Made by a program: the position numbers and the translations under genes
In this document: positions 1-13,888 of the stretch, in pieces
Numbering within the stretch: the first letter of the stretch is position 1
Layout of the letters: each line of letters begins with the position of its first letter
Assembly: GCA_963978895.1 (NCBI GenBank)
Contig: OZ022243.1
Coordinates: 6,975,182-7,039,181 of the forward strand
Length of the DNA: 64,000 bases
Source: Erpobdella octoculata
Taxonomy: Eukaryota > Annelida > Clitellata > Hirudinida > Erpobdellidae
Reading direction: 5' to 3'
Notes under the pieces: model-generated
Told to the model about the DNA's origin: nothing
The model's input: only the letters and a program-made list of their open reading frames with translations
Databases searched by the model: none

Positions 1-3000
1 AACTGCCTTTTTCATTTTTGGTGTTTTAAAGAAATCGAAAAACAAAAGCATTTGCGATCAAGCACAAACTTGTTCTTTGCTTAAATTTTTATGCTCATTC
101 AAATTGCAGAATTAAATTTATTGCATTGGCAATAACATGCAAAGAAATAGAAGTTGGCACAACTTTTGTTAAGCAGTTTTATATATAAAATCGTTTTATA
201 TATGAAACTGCTGCAAGCCCAAATAATATGTTCGTGCATTTAATCAGAGTTGAATAAATTTATGCTACTGAAAATTATAAAAATTAGTAAAAATTACTAA
301 TTAACTAGAATGAAAACATTGCCTGGGAAAATTTGATCATTTTGTAACACGCCTGCATGTTTGAAGAGAAAAAATGATTGAAATTGTTTAAACTTTCTTG
401 TTGGTTTTGTCAAAATTGTTGTTTGACTTCAAAGTAACAACTCAAAGAATACCCTACTCAATTAATGCACCGCACAAATCATGTTTTGCCTAGCATTCAC
501 AAACAATTTCTAGTAAGTCAGTGCTTTACAGAAAAATTGTCAGTTGTTTGTTGTAAATGTTTTACAATTGGTTCCTTGAAGATCAATAAAGTCCGCGTCC
601 GATGGAGTCGTACATATGACAATTAATGATGCAACCACCAAACCTGTTGTGTCACAATTTTATAATCCTGTCATCAAACACAACTCTACGAAGAAGAAAA
701 TTTTGAATTAATTTACCCTTTTTAACCTTTATTTCTTTAGTTGCTATCTGTGTTTTTTCGTGGCTCATGTTTCTTTGTTGTTTACCCTGGGATACGGTAC
801 TCTTGCAGTTGCATGGTTTTGCGTTGACTAATAGTTTTTTGTTGCAAATGTGATGGCGTTACTTTAGTTACTGCAAACCAGCGCTAAAATATTCTAAAAC
901 AATTTTTCGCACTACAAAGTTATTTTAATAAAAATGTCGTGATTAACTGTGTCAATCCTTTTGCTTAGTCTAAAACTTTTCAACTGTGTAATTTCCTCAG
1001 TCAATGGCATCAAATATTTTAGAATAAATTATTGTAAGAATGGTTTTTACTGAAACCAAATTAGTTTTTGGTAATAAGGCAGTATTTAGAAAAATAGTTT
1101 TGTAATCGAATATATATGATTTTTTCAAAGTATTTGCAGAATATGACAAAACTGATATGGAACAATTGTTTTTTTTTTGTCAGATATAAAGTATTTTTTT
1201 AAATTAAAAAATAAATTTTTTAAATTAAAAAATAAATTTTTTAAAATAAAGTAAATTTCTTATTAATATTTAAAAAAAATATTACAAAATAAAACGCAAT
1301 AAACATATGCTAGAGGCAAAAACGTAAAAGGTTAAAAATCGCCTAAAATGATACCTATGTTTTATTGTTCAATGATGTTGATCTAATTAATCCTGAATTT
1401 CATGAACACATGGATGACAATTATTCTAACTTAACATAACCTAATCGCACATAAATTCTGTTGACTGACCTCATTTTATCAATTCATTAATTGATCCACA
1501 CGAGATATGAATGAGCCGCTATAAAATATTCCCGTAATTCAAAATTTCTGCGGTTGAGAATGCACTGCTTATTTATTCTTTTATTGACTTCTTGACAAAG
1601 GTGTTTTTTCAAATATTTAAATACAGGTTTGTTTTTTTTTTAATTTTTGGTTTTTCATTGTTTTGAAAATTAAAAGAAACAAGCAACATTTCAAAAACGA
1701 GTATTTTTTACAACTTTATATTTAAAAATATGCCCGTTACTCATTCCATGCAAATTTGTCATTTAAAACAACATTTGTTTTTAGTTTATGAAAATTATAT
1801 ATTTATGTTAGATTCGTCTTTGTTTTAAAACAGAGGTAACTAATTTATTATTTTCTTTTAAATCATCAATAGAAATAACAAAATACCACGTTAAGATTAC
1901 ATAAACCAAACAGAATTTTGAAATCAATAACCAACAACCAATCGAAAAACATCTGCAAAAAAAGAAACATCACAATTTATAAACTAATTTACCCCAAAAA
2001 ACATCCAGCAATTGCCTGAGATAAAAACAAAAAGTTTAATTTGTACAGAAGATGTAGAATAGAATTATTTAGAATATTTTACTGAATGAGATATATGAAG
2101 ATACATAAAATCATGGCAAAAAAATTTACGGAAATTTATTAAGACAAAAAACATTCTGTGGTTTTATTCAAGCACACCGGTCCCTATTATTTTCGATTAA
2201 AAAATTTTGTACCTTAATATTAATGTTTTATATCAATGTTTCTGTGGTATTATCAATACGAAATCGCGCCTTAATGTTCAATACATTTCAATACAATATT
2301 GGAACGTTATCACATTCGCAAGCAGTTCAATTTGTCTGACACAATTTAGACGGAATGTATGTTTGAGTATTCTGCGAGTTAAGTTTTTTTACACACTTTT
2401 ACTTAACTTGACTTCTTTGTCTGTCTGTCTCTCTCTCTGTCGTCAAATTTTACAATCGATTTTAAATTAACTACTCGATGAGCTAGAGAATTAAAAATTT
2501 AAACATACCTTCGAACTGATTAACAATGCATTCTATCAAATTTTCGGATTGATTGGACAAAATTTAATTAAATAATTATTTGTGATATTTTCGTCGAACT
2601 ATTTATTGTATATGCTAATATGCTCGTTGTTTATGTAACAGAATGTGGCCTACACAATCGATTATATAAAAGTGTGTTTTTACAAACTTTGTTTTTTGAT
2701 TCACTTGTTGTCTTTAAGAAGTCTAAATTTATTTAACGCAGTGTAAATTTAAACATAACGGAAACTATATCTGGAATGGTCTGTTGCTGCAAAAAATTGA
2801 CTAGATTACCTCCTATATGCGTAAAACGTTTTGGTTATATCAAACCATTTACGTAAACCATGAAAGTTTGAAAACTAAATAACTAGTAATAAAATGTTTA
2901 TTCACTTTAAAATGCGTCTTTAGCAAACGACTTCTTAGTTGAAACAAAAATGTCTCGTGTTGAAATGATTCAAATGTTTTCTTTTATATTTTTTTTAAAT

Positions 3001-6000
3001 TATTAAAAACTCATCTTTAAATTTAAATAACAAAAAAATGTGTGTTATACAAACAAAAAATGTGACAATACTCCATATCATGACGTTATTAAATTAATAC
3101 CATCCAACCACATCTACACCTTCGTACATTAACCTGGAATTCTTCATTCTGTTCAAATGTTCATGAAATGCACTTTTGTTGTTGCATCATTGTTTACATG
3201 GTTCTGCTGAACATATAAAAACAAGAATAATTGAAAAGAACTAAATACGTCAAAAAATATTTTACAAACATTTTTATTTTCTAAGTTGTTTTTTTTTTGT
3301 AGTTTTGATTTTAAACAACCGAGATCATGAAATTAATCAAAACATACAAACAAGGAACACTGATAATTACAATGAGGAATTTAACAAGAATAATTGTTTT
3401 TCTAAAAACTGATAATAATTTGCTCAATTATAGAAAACACCTCTGGCAAATGATTTTGTAAGATTCAATTGCTATTATTCTGAGCGTGCGGTTGTAGCGG
3501 TTGGTGAGTTGCCTGTAGACGTTTAATGTTGTTATTTTGTAAAAGATAAATAAAGTTTTTGCTAAATTATTAATTAATCGGTGTTAATTATTAATTATTA
3601 ATTAATTATAACAAATTATTTTATTAATTTATTTATTTATTAATTTGTTATTAATTATTATTAAATATTATTAATTATTAATTAATTATTAATACAACCT
3701 GCCATCATTATAGATTTTTAAAATGTAGTTGTCTAAAGATATCGCCTGTATCGTACCACAATGCAGTCTATTTGAAAAATATTAGTAGTATTTATTTAAC
3801 TACATCACTTCTAATAAAAATTAGCAGAATAAATTTGTTAAAAGACAAAAGACCAAATTTGAAAAAATCAAATTTTTAAATAAGAAACTGCAAAAAACAA
3901 ATAAATCTACCAAATTCTGTGAAGATTGAAAACTTTAAGTTTTTTTTAATTATTTTCAACCAAAACTATAATATTCATGGTTATTGGAACTATGAATCAC
4001 TAAACGCTAAATATAACAATTTTGTAGTTAACAACATCTTGTTGGTTATTAATCTTCAACACAAAACTTCCGACTAGAGAAATGAATAAATAAATGTTCT
4101 CACTGTTCTCGCTGTTGCAAAAGCGGTAAAGTTATAAAATTGTTATATTATTTAAGTTGACACTTTTTTGAGTTTTTCAATATTTTATTGAGTTCGATGT
4201 GCGTTTTAAAAGTATTTGGTTTTGTTAGGTTGATGTTGATTATAATAGTAATCTAAATATACACTACATAGCGGTTCTGATTTAGTTTTGAGGTTAATGT
4301 TGTACTTCAACAATTGTTTTAAAGCAAATAAAAAAAACAGTTAAACTTGAGTATCAGGAAATTAAAGTGAATTAGCATCATAATAAGTACTTGATTAGAC
4401 AATTTCGCATAACAGTGTATGATATCTTTGTTTGGATTTATCTTCATAGTACGTTTTAATCAATTTTTTTCTAAAATTGAGTAATTCAGCTTTTTTGTTC
4501 CACAAAATCAAGCAACCGGTCACTTGGCAAACAACCTGCGTGGACATGGAATGCATTTACGCAAAACATATTTGACGCCCCATCAGTCAATACTTTCAGG
4601 GATCGCATTTCATAGGAGTCACGTGTCTTTCAATTTCAGTCAGTATAAAGTAGATTGATGTAGCTTTTTTTCATCAAAGATTATCTCAACCACAACACAC
4701 ACATAAACACATTCTAGAATACTTAAATATACATCCCGGCTAATTCTCTTAGACAGATACAGACGTTACAGACGTAAATCAATCAAACAAACAAGCAATC
4801 TTTTTCATCAGAAATGTATTTTTAACGATGTGAGTTATCTAGACTTGTTAGTCTATTTATTTTATGAGTTCTACTAATGTGTAATATTTTTAAATCTGAT
4901 AATGAGCAAGTTCAATTCATTTGTAAAATGAGACAATTTAAGATATTACAAGATGTTAAATTCCGAATTGAATTTTACTGTTGATCGTATTTTATTGCTA
5001 GTAAAATGTATTAAAAGTATTGTTTTTTTTAATTTAAAAAACCAGCTACCTTTCTTCATATGAGTTTCATACACTCTTGTTCTGCAATTAAATACGTTTG
5101 AGCAAGCGTTTGTATAAACATGAATAAAGCTCTGTAATTATAATTTGAACTTATTTCAAGAAATACTATTACATTTATCTGAAAAAATGTAGTCAATTAT
5201 ATTATGTTCGATTAACAGACACCACTGATTAGAAAAACATGGAAACTCAAATAGCGGTTTGTCGAGACGCCATCGTGCCGCGGTGAATCAGATTTTTTAA
5301 GTTAATAAACAGCCGTTTCATTTCTCGAGAACTATTTTCTTCATGCATTCAAGAAAAAACTTTAAAGATTATAAGATAAATAAGTAACTAAGATATGAAT
5401 GTACATATGAAAGTGAAAGTAAGACGGGAACACATACATAAAACATATACAGTACACATGCACAAACTTTTGTATTTGAGCAAACACGCCAATATAAGAC
5501 TACTTTCTGTGCGTGAGCAATAGCATAGCATAATAAAATATGCCAAATATTACATTTTCAAGTATTTTTTATACAATGTCCTAGCCTCACTCACTCAATT
5601 TTTCAAAGCAGAAATACAATTAACTAAAACGTGTCAAGAGTCAGTTTGGATAACCCGCTCAACAAGACTAAACGCCAAGCTTTAATGATGTTTTCAGATC
5701 TTTTAATTTTGATCCATACAATTGAACTCAATTCTAAACAGTGAACAAAATAATGCACGAGCTATCAATAATTCTAGTTTAAAAAAATCGATCACAAAAA
5801 CTTAGAAATTAAAAGCAAAATTGTAAAAACAATATATATAGAATAAATATATCGGAGATGAGCAGGTTTTGAGTGAGATGCCAAGATGGCCTCCGAAAAA
5901 ACGATTTAGAGTCTTTTGGTCTCATGAATATTCATTATCTGTATTAATCTATTTTTGGTACGACAGCGAAGACTAAACTCCGGTTTGTAAGAAACAGAAA

Positions 6001-6531
6001 CGTCGATTTTTTATAGCTAAAAGTAGTTGATATGAGCTTTATTTTAATTTAACGCGATATCCGACATACAAAATATACAATTCTAATTTACCGATAACAC
6101 AGGCAACGTTAAATAGACATAAATAGACCATCAAACTAGAGACTACGCAAATAAAATTCAATGTCAACTGAATTTTTATAAAAAAACAATTTGTTAATTT
6201 TTATAAAGTTAAAAATTTATTTTGTACATAAAAAAATTCTTTTTTTTCTATTAAAAATATTTGATTAAGTTACTATACGGTTGTAACTCTCAGTTCTTCG
6301 TTTCGGATCTCCGGTCTACTAGGCTGCCTTACTAAAAGCCTTCCTAAACAACAGGCGGGCCGATATATTCATTCTATATATATGGTAAAAACATAGGCAT
6401 TTTGGGCTTATGAATAAAAAAACGCTAAAGTATAATATCCAATCAGATTACAAAATATCGCCAACAGACATTCGGGGGTGAACAAGAAAGCCGTAAAAAA
6501 CGATTTTTTTTTCACAAACCCTTATATTAAT
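1..6531. other. Gene-free AT-rich region
   Basis: I see no convincing exon, RNA gene or intact transposon here. There are AT-rich simple stretches at about 1186-1256 (a short tandem repeat of A/T tracts) and 3590-3700 (TTAAT-type repeat). Around 4600-4680 there is a CACGTG E-box followed by a TATAAAG, which could be a promoter, but no reading frame follows it. The longest open frames are short and have no coding character. Confidence 0.6.
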
Positions 6532-7530
6532 CAGGGCCGGTTCATAACGTGTGCGAAGTGTGTGAAGCACACAGGCGCTGAATTTAAAAAAGCGCAAAAT
6601 TAAAAAGATTCAAATTTTGAAAGGCGTTTTTTTTATACACTTTTACTTAACTTGGTCGTTGGTCGTGGAGTTTGCTACTGGGATTTCTTGCAATCAATTT
6701 TTTCCTTACTTCCCGTTTTCAGATTGATCTGAAATTTTGCAAGGGTAATAGTTTTGATTATAATATTCAATTTAATTATCAAAAATAAATTTTTAATTTA
6801 TTCTGTTGGGGCTCGCATTTCTGCTTGCGTGATCTATGCGCCGTGTGTGTTGGAAAATTTCTGAATTAAAATGTTGCAAATTAAAGTCGTTAAGTACTAC
6901 AAGATCGGAAAATCATGAGAAAGCTGTTCGTGCTCTAAAATTGGGATTAAAAAAGTGTGCATTCAAAAAAGTTAACATTGAAAACATGAAAAAATTTTAT
7001 TACTAGAAGACTGCTGCAAATGCATTAAAGAAAACAATCAATTTTACAACGCTTATATTAACATGTTTTATCAGCTTTGTTGTTAGTTTCGTCGGATTTT
7101 CTAAAGCTTTCGTAGGGCACTTCTAATAGTTGTAAAAAATTGATTTTTTGCATGCAGATATCAGATGGCATTACATTAATCTGTTTTTAGATTTAAAAAA
7201 AAATATTTAAACATTAGAAAATGAAAAAATAATAAACAAGTAAAGGAGAAAACGAGTTTTTTAACACAAACTTTAATTTCAAATAAACTCGATTTAAAAA
7301 TACGAAAGATGTTTAAATAAAGTTTTTTTTAATTGATTCTTAAAGATTAAATTTGGTTAAATCTAAAGCTTGACATGTTCCGTTTTCTACCTAAAAATAT
7401 GTTTACAATCAATAAAATTCTTAAAAAAGTTATTTTATTTGTAGTTTTTATTGTTTTATGATTTAAAATAATTTAAAAAGCGCCTTATTTGTTTTCGCAC
7501 ACATAAAATATGTTTCACGAGCCGGCTCTG
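6532..7530. mobile_element. hAT-like non-autonomous DNA element
   Basis: The left end starts CAGGGCCGGTTCA and the right end, read in reverse, starts CAGAGCCGGCTCG. Both then carry GTGTGCGAA and GGCGC subterminal motifs, so they form imperfect terminal inverted repeats. CAGGGCCGG-type ends are typical of hAT elements. The flanks share only TTAAT of an expected 8-bp target duplication. The 1-kb interior has no usable reading frame, so this is a non-autonomous or decayed copy. Confidence 0.6.
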
Positions 7531-10500
7531 CATTTAATAGGACTCCGTTTTTTAAAACGACATTATTCAAACTTAAAAATGACGTTTTTATAACAGATAT
7601 GATGAGGTATAAAGTTGCCAAGGCTGCAAAAGCGCATTAGTGCAGAATAACATTAGTTGCTTTTAAGAAACTGTTCTATACAAAAATCTAAAATACCTTT
7701 TACTTAAGCACTGAAAATATAATAACTTATATCTATAATTCATTTTTTCAATTTCTAGAAATTTAAGCATATCGTGGTGAAGTAGAAAAAATTTTGTGTA
7801 ATTTTTATAATAGTGACAGTGGATTAAAAAATAAGTTATTAAATACTAATTAACAAATTGAAACTTGTTATTCAGCTTTCTCAGAGAATAAAACAATTAT
7901 AATTTTGTTGGTCAATTAGAAAATAAATAGTCAGATGTGTTTCAAATGTGTAATTTTGTTATATGTACAAAACTAAGATTATATTTTGTAACTGTTATTT
8001 ATAATATCTTTAAATAATATTGAAACCTCCAATGATGTTGAGAATGTATTTATATTGTCAGAAAAACCATCTATATCAGAGTCAGGATGTCTGTAGATGT
8101 TCAATATTAAATTTTTAGCCTTTTAAAAAACTCGTTACAAAGTTTCAAATTTAAAAAAATACATCATTGGTAACGGATTCTTTTTTATATAAAACATACA
8201 AGTTTATCTATTAGATTGCGTATTAAATTCAAAGAGCGTTTCATGCAACTTTCAACGAATCTGTTTATTTTACAATTTATGGACAAAAAACAGTTAGGAA
8301 GCAGAAGTAGTAAGGGAGCCAAAGAACAAGCTTAATATTTGATACGCCCCTATCAGGAAACATCAATATTAAACTTATGTTTGGAACATGATGATAACCT
8401 CAGACTTGGCTCGGTATTGCAGCATATCCAGGATATTTAAAAATAGCAATGTGTACAAATTATTAATTCTTTAAAACAAAATTGCTTTAGCATGCTTTAA
8501 ATTCAGCCTTTGTTAGAAAATAATTCGTTTAATCAAAATAAAATGTTCCCTAACAGACACCTCCGGGGTAACAAATGAGAAAACTTAAATATTTATTTCT
8601 AACTCGTCATGGTAACGTTTCAATCAATCTGTACTCCTTACGAAGTTTAGCTTGCGTTCATTTGCTTACTCCGCTGTGTTGAACTATCTTCCTCGCGTCT
8701 GATATTCACAGAAACAAAAGATAATTTTTTCTCAGTAAAAGTTACTAAGACTGTTACTGATATTAAATGGGGTGATCAATTTAAGAACATGCTTTGATGT
8801 TCTATTTTTGGTGAAAAGTTGTTTTTAAGGTTAACAAACTGCTGTTTAATTTATTTTTCTGTCAGACAAATTAACCTAAACCAATAATCAATTAAACATT
8901 ATTTTTTAATGTACTATGTTTGTTAAACGTTTTAAAATGATGCTAATTATTTGTTTGAAAAGTTTGTAGAACTGATAAAAAATATTTTACTTAGACAGGC
9001 AACAGATATCAGACGATAGACAAATACACTAATTTTAAACTGGAGTGCATGAGTTATGCAGCATAACTTATGCTGATATAGCTTATAAACGTCACGAACA
9101 GAGCATTTTTTGGCGTAAATATTTCAAAAGTATTGTTGGTCTTAACGAGTCTATGGACCAAGTAAACAAAAAGCTCTATAAGAACAGAAAAATAAATAAT
9201 ACGATACGTTTTGTTGAAACTGAGTTTAATTTGTTTTATTCGCAAGACACCTTTTGCAATAGATATTCAAAAACTTATATAACTGAGATTTAAGCGAGTT
9301 TAACTATAATATTTGCCGACAACATAACACGAACTGGTTTGTTTCGCGTTTATAGATTCACGCTACTAAAATATTACTAAAAAGATACTTAATTAAATAT
9401 TTATGCACAACATATCAGCAACTTTTTGTTTTTTTTTAGTTTCAATTTGTGTTTCTATTAACCTCATTTTTAATTAAACGTTGTTTCAATTAAAAAACTT
9501 GAATTGGAAAAAACTTGACATTTGTAATTTCGGTAGAACATTTTCAGTTTTCACGTGAGGCATCACTGTCATCATTGTACTTGATTTCAAATGTCCAGTT
9601 TTTTGTGGTTATTAGGAGGTTGATCTGGTTAGACCTGCAAATAACATAATAACGTACAATGAATAATATTATTGCGATATTTCCCAATGTAAAAGGGTTT
9701 TTATGATGATTCTAGAAGTTATTAGACACAGTCATTTATTAGTTAGAACATGTAGGTAAAACAAATTTAAACGCCACCTTAATGGCGACCTCTATGAGCC
9801 GCAAACATAAATGTATGTATGCATGTTTGCTCCAGCAATTTCAATATATGTTTTTTCCAATAGTTTATTCATGTTAAATGTGAGGTTTTTTAGTTAGTGC
9901 AATAAAAACAGAAAATAAACAAATAAACAAAAAAACATAAAATTATGTTCAAAAAATCAGGCAAAAACATTTTAAAATAGTTGTTTTTCTAATTCAACTA
10001 TTTCAATGATCAAACTGCACTTCATTATAAAAGCACAATTTGAGCTACATAAATTTCAACTCCGCCTCGCTAATTGCGAGCCAGTCCCAAGCCTGGAGAA
10101 AGGAGTTCTAAATAAAGTTATTAAGAACATAATAAATCAACAACATTTTGTAAAGTAAACTATATTTGCAAAATAATTGAAATAAAAAACAATATAACAC
10201 TATTTTTCCTTGAATAAACTAAAACTAGTTCTCATTAAATATCTTTTGCACGTAAAAATCAAAAAACACACCAGAAATAAACAAATTAGAAAAATTAGAA
10301 TAAATATTATTGTACTCTTTATTTTCTTAAAACACGTTTTTTCGACAAAACTATATTACTTTTTTCGTATTAAAACTATTTAATTCATAGCTAACTAAAT
10401 TGGTAAGTAATGACGTCTGATAATTCTTCAAAACGCAGACACCTCCGTCTAGAAAAATAAATGATTATAAAGTTCGTTTTAGCATAGGTTTTTTGGAAGC

Positions 10501-10534
10501 GGTGGGAGTTTGTTGCAATGTGTTTAGAGCTATA
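7531..10534. other. Gene-free AT-rich region
   Basis: No gene was recognised. An 82-codon open frame at 9045-9293 has no recognisable domain and no supporting splice context. A short SINE fragment lies at 10058-10110. Confidence 0.55.
10058..10110 (+). repeat. Fragment of the AACTCCGCC SINE family
   Basis: It begins AACTCCGCC and contains GCCAGTCCCAAGCCTGGA, like the better copies at 50526-50720 and 59945-60120. It keeps the same 5' start but loses similarity after about 50 bp. Confidence 0.5.
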
Positions 10535-11473
10535 AGGGAAAGTGGGGTAATATGGGGCCTCGGGTAATATGGGGTACCCACCTTTTTATTATAAGAACAG
10601 CGTTATAAGAATATTTAATTAGCGATCTATGGTCGTATTGGTTATGTAACTCTGCCGCATAGCCGATGAAGCAATTTTGTTTACGAGTTTACGTAATAGA
10701 TTAGAAATCATTTTTTAACGTTTTCTGTTAATTTCCATCAACTGTGTTTCTCTACGCATGAAGGAGAGAAAAAGTAAGATATTTTCTAACAATTGTGAAT
10801 TTCTATTTTTTGGGATATACTTTAACAGTGTTTTTAATTATCAGCCGCTACAATGTTGATTTGCCAAAATTTTACAGATTTTATTCGTGGTATGCTGTTG
10901 GGTAATATGAGGTATCTGGGCTGGGGTAATATGGGGTACACCCCATATTACCATATTCATGATTTCTTCACTTTTTACACGCATTTCATCATTGATCTGT
11001 TACCTTTATTTTATTATGTCATTACTTTATACTGCTTTATTATCTTTTCAGATGCCACGTAATTATGCAAAACTTACAATACGGAGCCCAGAGTCAACAT
11101 CTGCAGTGACCCTCATTTAATATTTTTAAAATGTTTTTATTACTTATGTTATTGTTTTATTAATACAATATTGTTTTATAAAAATTACTTTTGTTGTCCT
11201 TGTTATATTTAGGTTTAATGAAAACTGGAACATATCTAACATTCAAGTACCCCATATTACCCACTAGAGGTGGGGTAATATGGGGTACTTGAATGCTACA
11301 CTTTATTCAATTATTTTCTAAAAAATGAAATCATATTTGCTTAAATGTTTTATTAACTCTTAGTAATATGTCTGCTTGGTATACAGAGAAAAAAAAATTA
11401 AATTTCTGCCACTATAATATGGTTTAAATTATATTTTTTTGTTAAGTACCCCATAATACACCACTTTTCCCTA
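10535..11473. mobile_element. Palindrome-rich MITE-like element with TGGGGTAATATGGGG motifs
   Basis: The left end (AGGGAAAGTGGGGTAATATG) matches the reverse complement of the right end (AGGGAAAAGTGGTGTATTATG), giving imperfect terminal inverted repeats around a 0.94-kb body. The GGGTAATATGGGGTA motif recurs inside in both orientations. It forms two strong hairpins, at 10924-10951 and 11240-11295. No clear target duplication is visible and no transposase is encoded. I do not assign it to a superfamily. Confidence 0.6.
11240..11295. repeat. Near-perfect hairpin inside the MITE-like element
   Basis: Two 23-base arms beginning CATTCAAGTACCCCATATTA are reverse complements of each other around a loop of about 10 bases. 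The arm core is the element's own terminal motif. Confidence 0.8.
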
Positions 11474-11959
11474 CTGATGCTAAACAAATCAGATAACTAA
11501 AACACAAATTTTTCCAACGGCAAACCGTTTTAGTTATTATTAATTGATAACATACATTTACTTTTTATCATATTATTATCATATTGCACATTTTATTTGA
11601 AACATTAAGACGTGTAATTTTTCCTACATCTTGATTATTGATTATTTTAATTCTATTTTCCAAGCTCCTTTGTCATGTTATTTATTTAATTGCAAATGAA
11701 AATAGTTTTATTAAGGTTTGATTTGTTGTGTTTAATTATTATTTCATTTGATTAACATTTTTACAAAACAACATTTAAAACAAAAAAAATGAAATGAAAA
11801 TTACATCCATACACAAATTTAAGTTTTGTTTTATTCATTTAATTTTTTGACAAATAAATTTATAGATTAGAATACCTGATTTTATTTTTAAAAAACCACT
11901 CAAATTAATAATAATTTATTTAATTATTTTAAATATTTAAATACGTTGAATTAATAACG
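11474..11959. other. AT-rich spacer, nothing recognised
   Basis: About 490 bp of A/T-rich sequence lies between two transposon remnants, with no gene or element ends that I can support. Confidence 0.5.
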
Positions 11960-13241
11960 TTAGTGGCAATACATCTCTTCAAATCTTTTGAGTTTATCCA
12001 GCTCCCCCTATACACAAAATTGGGTGCACAGGCACAGGGTATCAACTACTTCAATGATGTCTTGGTCAGTCTTAGATGTTTCAGACCAGGAGGTTTCAAT
12101 TAGTTCTTCAGGGTGCGGTTCGAATTTTTCTTCAGCTGCCCGACTGGTCCTTCATATCAGATTGTATGCGAACGCAGATAATTCAGTTTCAGCTAAGCTT
12201 AACGGTACACAAGTTTTTGTTTCACAATACAGTTAAAAACGTCTCGCTCGATCAGGTCCCAGAAAGTTCCTGCGACCAATTAGTTTCGTGCTTTGTTGAA
12301 ACCCAGAAACTGGCGCCCGGGAGCAGTTGCCTCTCCTTGCCCCCTTTCACTACGCCGCCAAAAAGAAGTAATAGGTCTTGTTGCAAAAAACAAAGGAATA
12401 CGACATTGCAATAGAAAAAAAAATTTGTCGTAAAACGAATGGCCCGTGAAAACGATGACAGTTGAAAATCAAAAGGATCTTTCTGAATTTCTCAACTGAT
12501 TAAGTACGGAGGTTCAAACTAGATCAAAATCTTTTGAAGGTGTACCTTCATCGTTCTAGGTTGTCCAGACAAATACTTTGCTCTCGGCAAACATCGAGGA
12601 GTTGAAATTATCTGTATCAAATTTAACTGGCTTGTATGATGACTGATGAGGTATCAGAATCAAAACTTCTTTTAGAAATACCAACCAATGGTTGAGAAAA
12701 TGTTTAAAAGCAGCCAATGTTCCAGTGTCTGATTGGATATCCGTACACTTTTTGAAATTCATCGTGGAATGGGATTTACAGAATCCCTTCCAAATCTTAT
12801 CATAGCAATAAAGTTATTTATGACAATTTGCTTATCTGTTGCTTCGTGCAAGAGGAGCTTTAGTAAATTAATCGAAAACTACTTCAGTCAACAAGGCTAA
12901 ATAATCTTGCAATGTTAACAGGCAACATAAAGTATTAATTTTGAAGATGTGATTTTCGAGTTTACAACTGTCAAAGCTAGAGAAAAAAGATAATAATTGA
13001 AATATTTTGAAAAAAAAAAAGTTTTTGCAAGTTTCTTCTAAATATGTTTAAAATACTTGATTGGTAGTTTTGTTATTTGATGATCAATGACTTATAAATG
13101 TTCAAATGTTTATAGAAGTTGTTTTATTTAAGTCATACTTTACGCTTACCGGATTTTCTTTAATGTTTATTTTAACTGTTTTCGAGGGGTGACACCATCG
13201 ATAACCGCCACGGGTGTCACCCATGCTAGCTACGCCACTGG
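11960..13241 (+). mobile_element. Decayed hAT transposon remnants (composite)
   Basis: The right end, CTACGCCACTG at 13231-13241, is the reverse complement of a CAGTGGCGTAG terminus typical of one hAT group. A GGGTGACACC/GGTGTCACCC inverted pair lies just inside it. A second terminus-like block ends with CACTACGCCGCCA near 12361. Between them, broken plus-strand frames at about 12790-12990 resemble the hAT C-terminal dimerisation region, with a CKRSFSKL-like stretch, then LNNLAML and a DVIFEFTTVKAR-like tail. Stops and frameshifts interrupt it, so it is a pseudogene. The left boundary is uncertain. Confidence 0.5.
12233..12314 (+). pseudogene. Exact 82-bp copy of part of URB2 exon 4
   Basis: All 82 bases are identical to 16363-16444, inside URB2 exon 4, in the same orientation. 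The flanks differ: the upstream side is unrelated, and the downstream side is the GC-rich hAT-terminus-like block starting CGCCCGGGAGCAG. In exon 4 the segment is in a conserved open frame (…VSLDQVPESSCDQLVS…), whereas here it sits in broken sequence. It is therefore most likely a captured or converted fragment of the gene, and not a functional exon. Confidence 0.85.
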
Positions 13242-13888
13242 AATCGTCCTTTGATGAAAAGTCCGCATACCGACGTAGTCACATCTCATTTTTAACTTTT
13301 CATTCAAAAAACGACAGAGGGAGGAGAGTAACTACTCGTATATCAATTTCATCTTACCAAATACAGCAAATATAAAAAAAATTCCAACAGGCTGTAATAG
13401 TTTTTATCATCTAAATTTTATTTATTTCCTTTTACAAAATTTTAACGTTCCAAGCTACGAAGATAAAAGGATCGTCTGCAATAACCATAGCGATCTGCAT
13501 GGAGTTTGGATGAAATTAACTAATTATTATTATTATAACCTGCTTATGTAGCCCCTATATATAATTTTGTGGAACGTCCAATCAAGTCAACTCTATATTC
13601 ATTTAAGAAGCGTCAAGAAAATATTTTTCAAATTAGTTTAATTTAAAATAAAATACATTGCTAACTAACTAAAACAAATTTTTAAATATTTTTGAAATAT
13701 AAAAGTAAATCTAATTTTAATCTTAGTATAAAGAATTATAAGTAGTGCTACAGCAGTCTATTGTTTACTATTTACAATATTTTTCAATATCGTTCTCTTA
13801 TGTTTGTTGCACGCTGTAATCTTGAATTACATTGAACATAAAATTTTAAGAAATACATTTTAGTTATTAAGATTTTTTTTATTTAAAA
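13242..13888. other. Upstream region of URB2
   Basis: About 650 bp of AT-rich sequence lies between the hAT end and the URB2 start codon. It should contain the URB2 promoter and 5' UTR, but I see no distinctive TATA box or initiator that I would commit to. Confidence 0.4.

Noticed and set aside
2380..2412. Similarity of a 30-bp stretch to 6628-6656 as a repeat family
   Set aside because: Only about 18 bases (ACACTTTTACTTAACTTG) match exactly and there are no defined ends; too short to call.
9045..9293. 82-codon frame as a small gene
   Set aside because: No recognisable motif and an overlapping antisense frame of similar length; consistent with chance.
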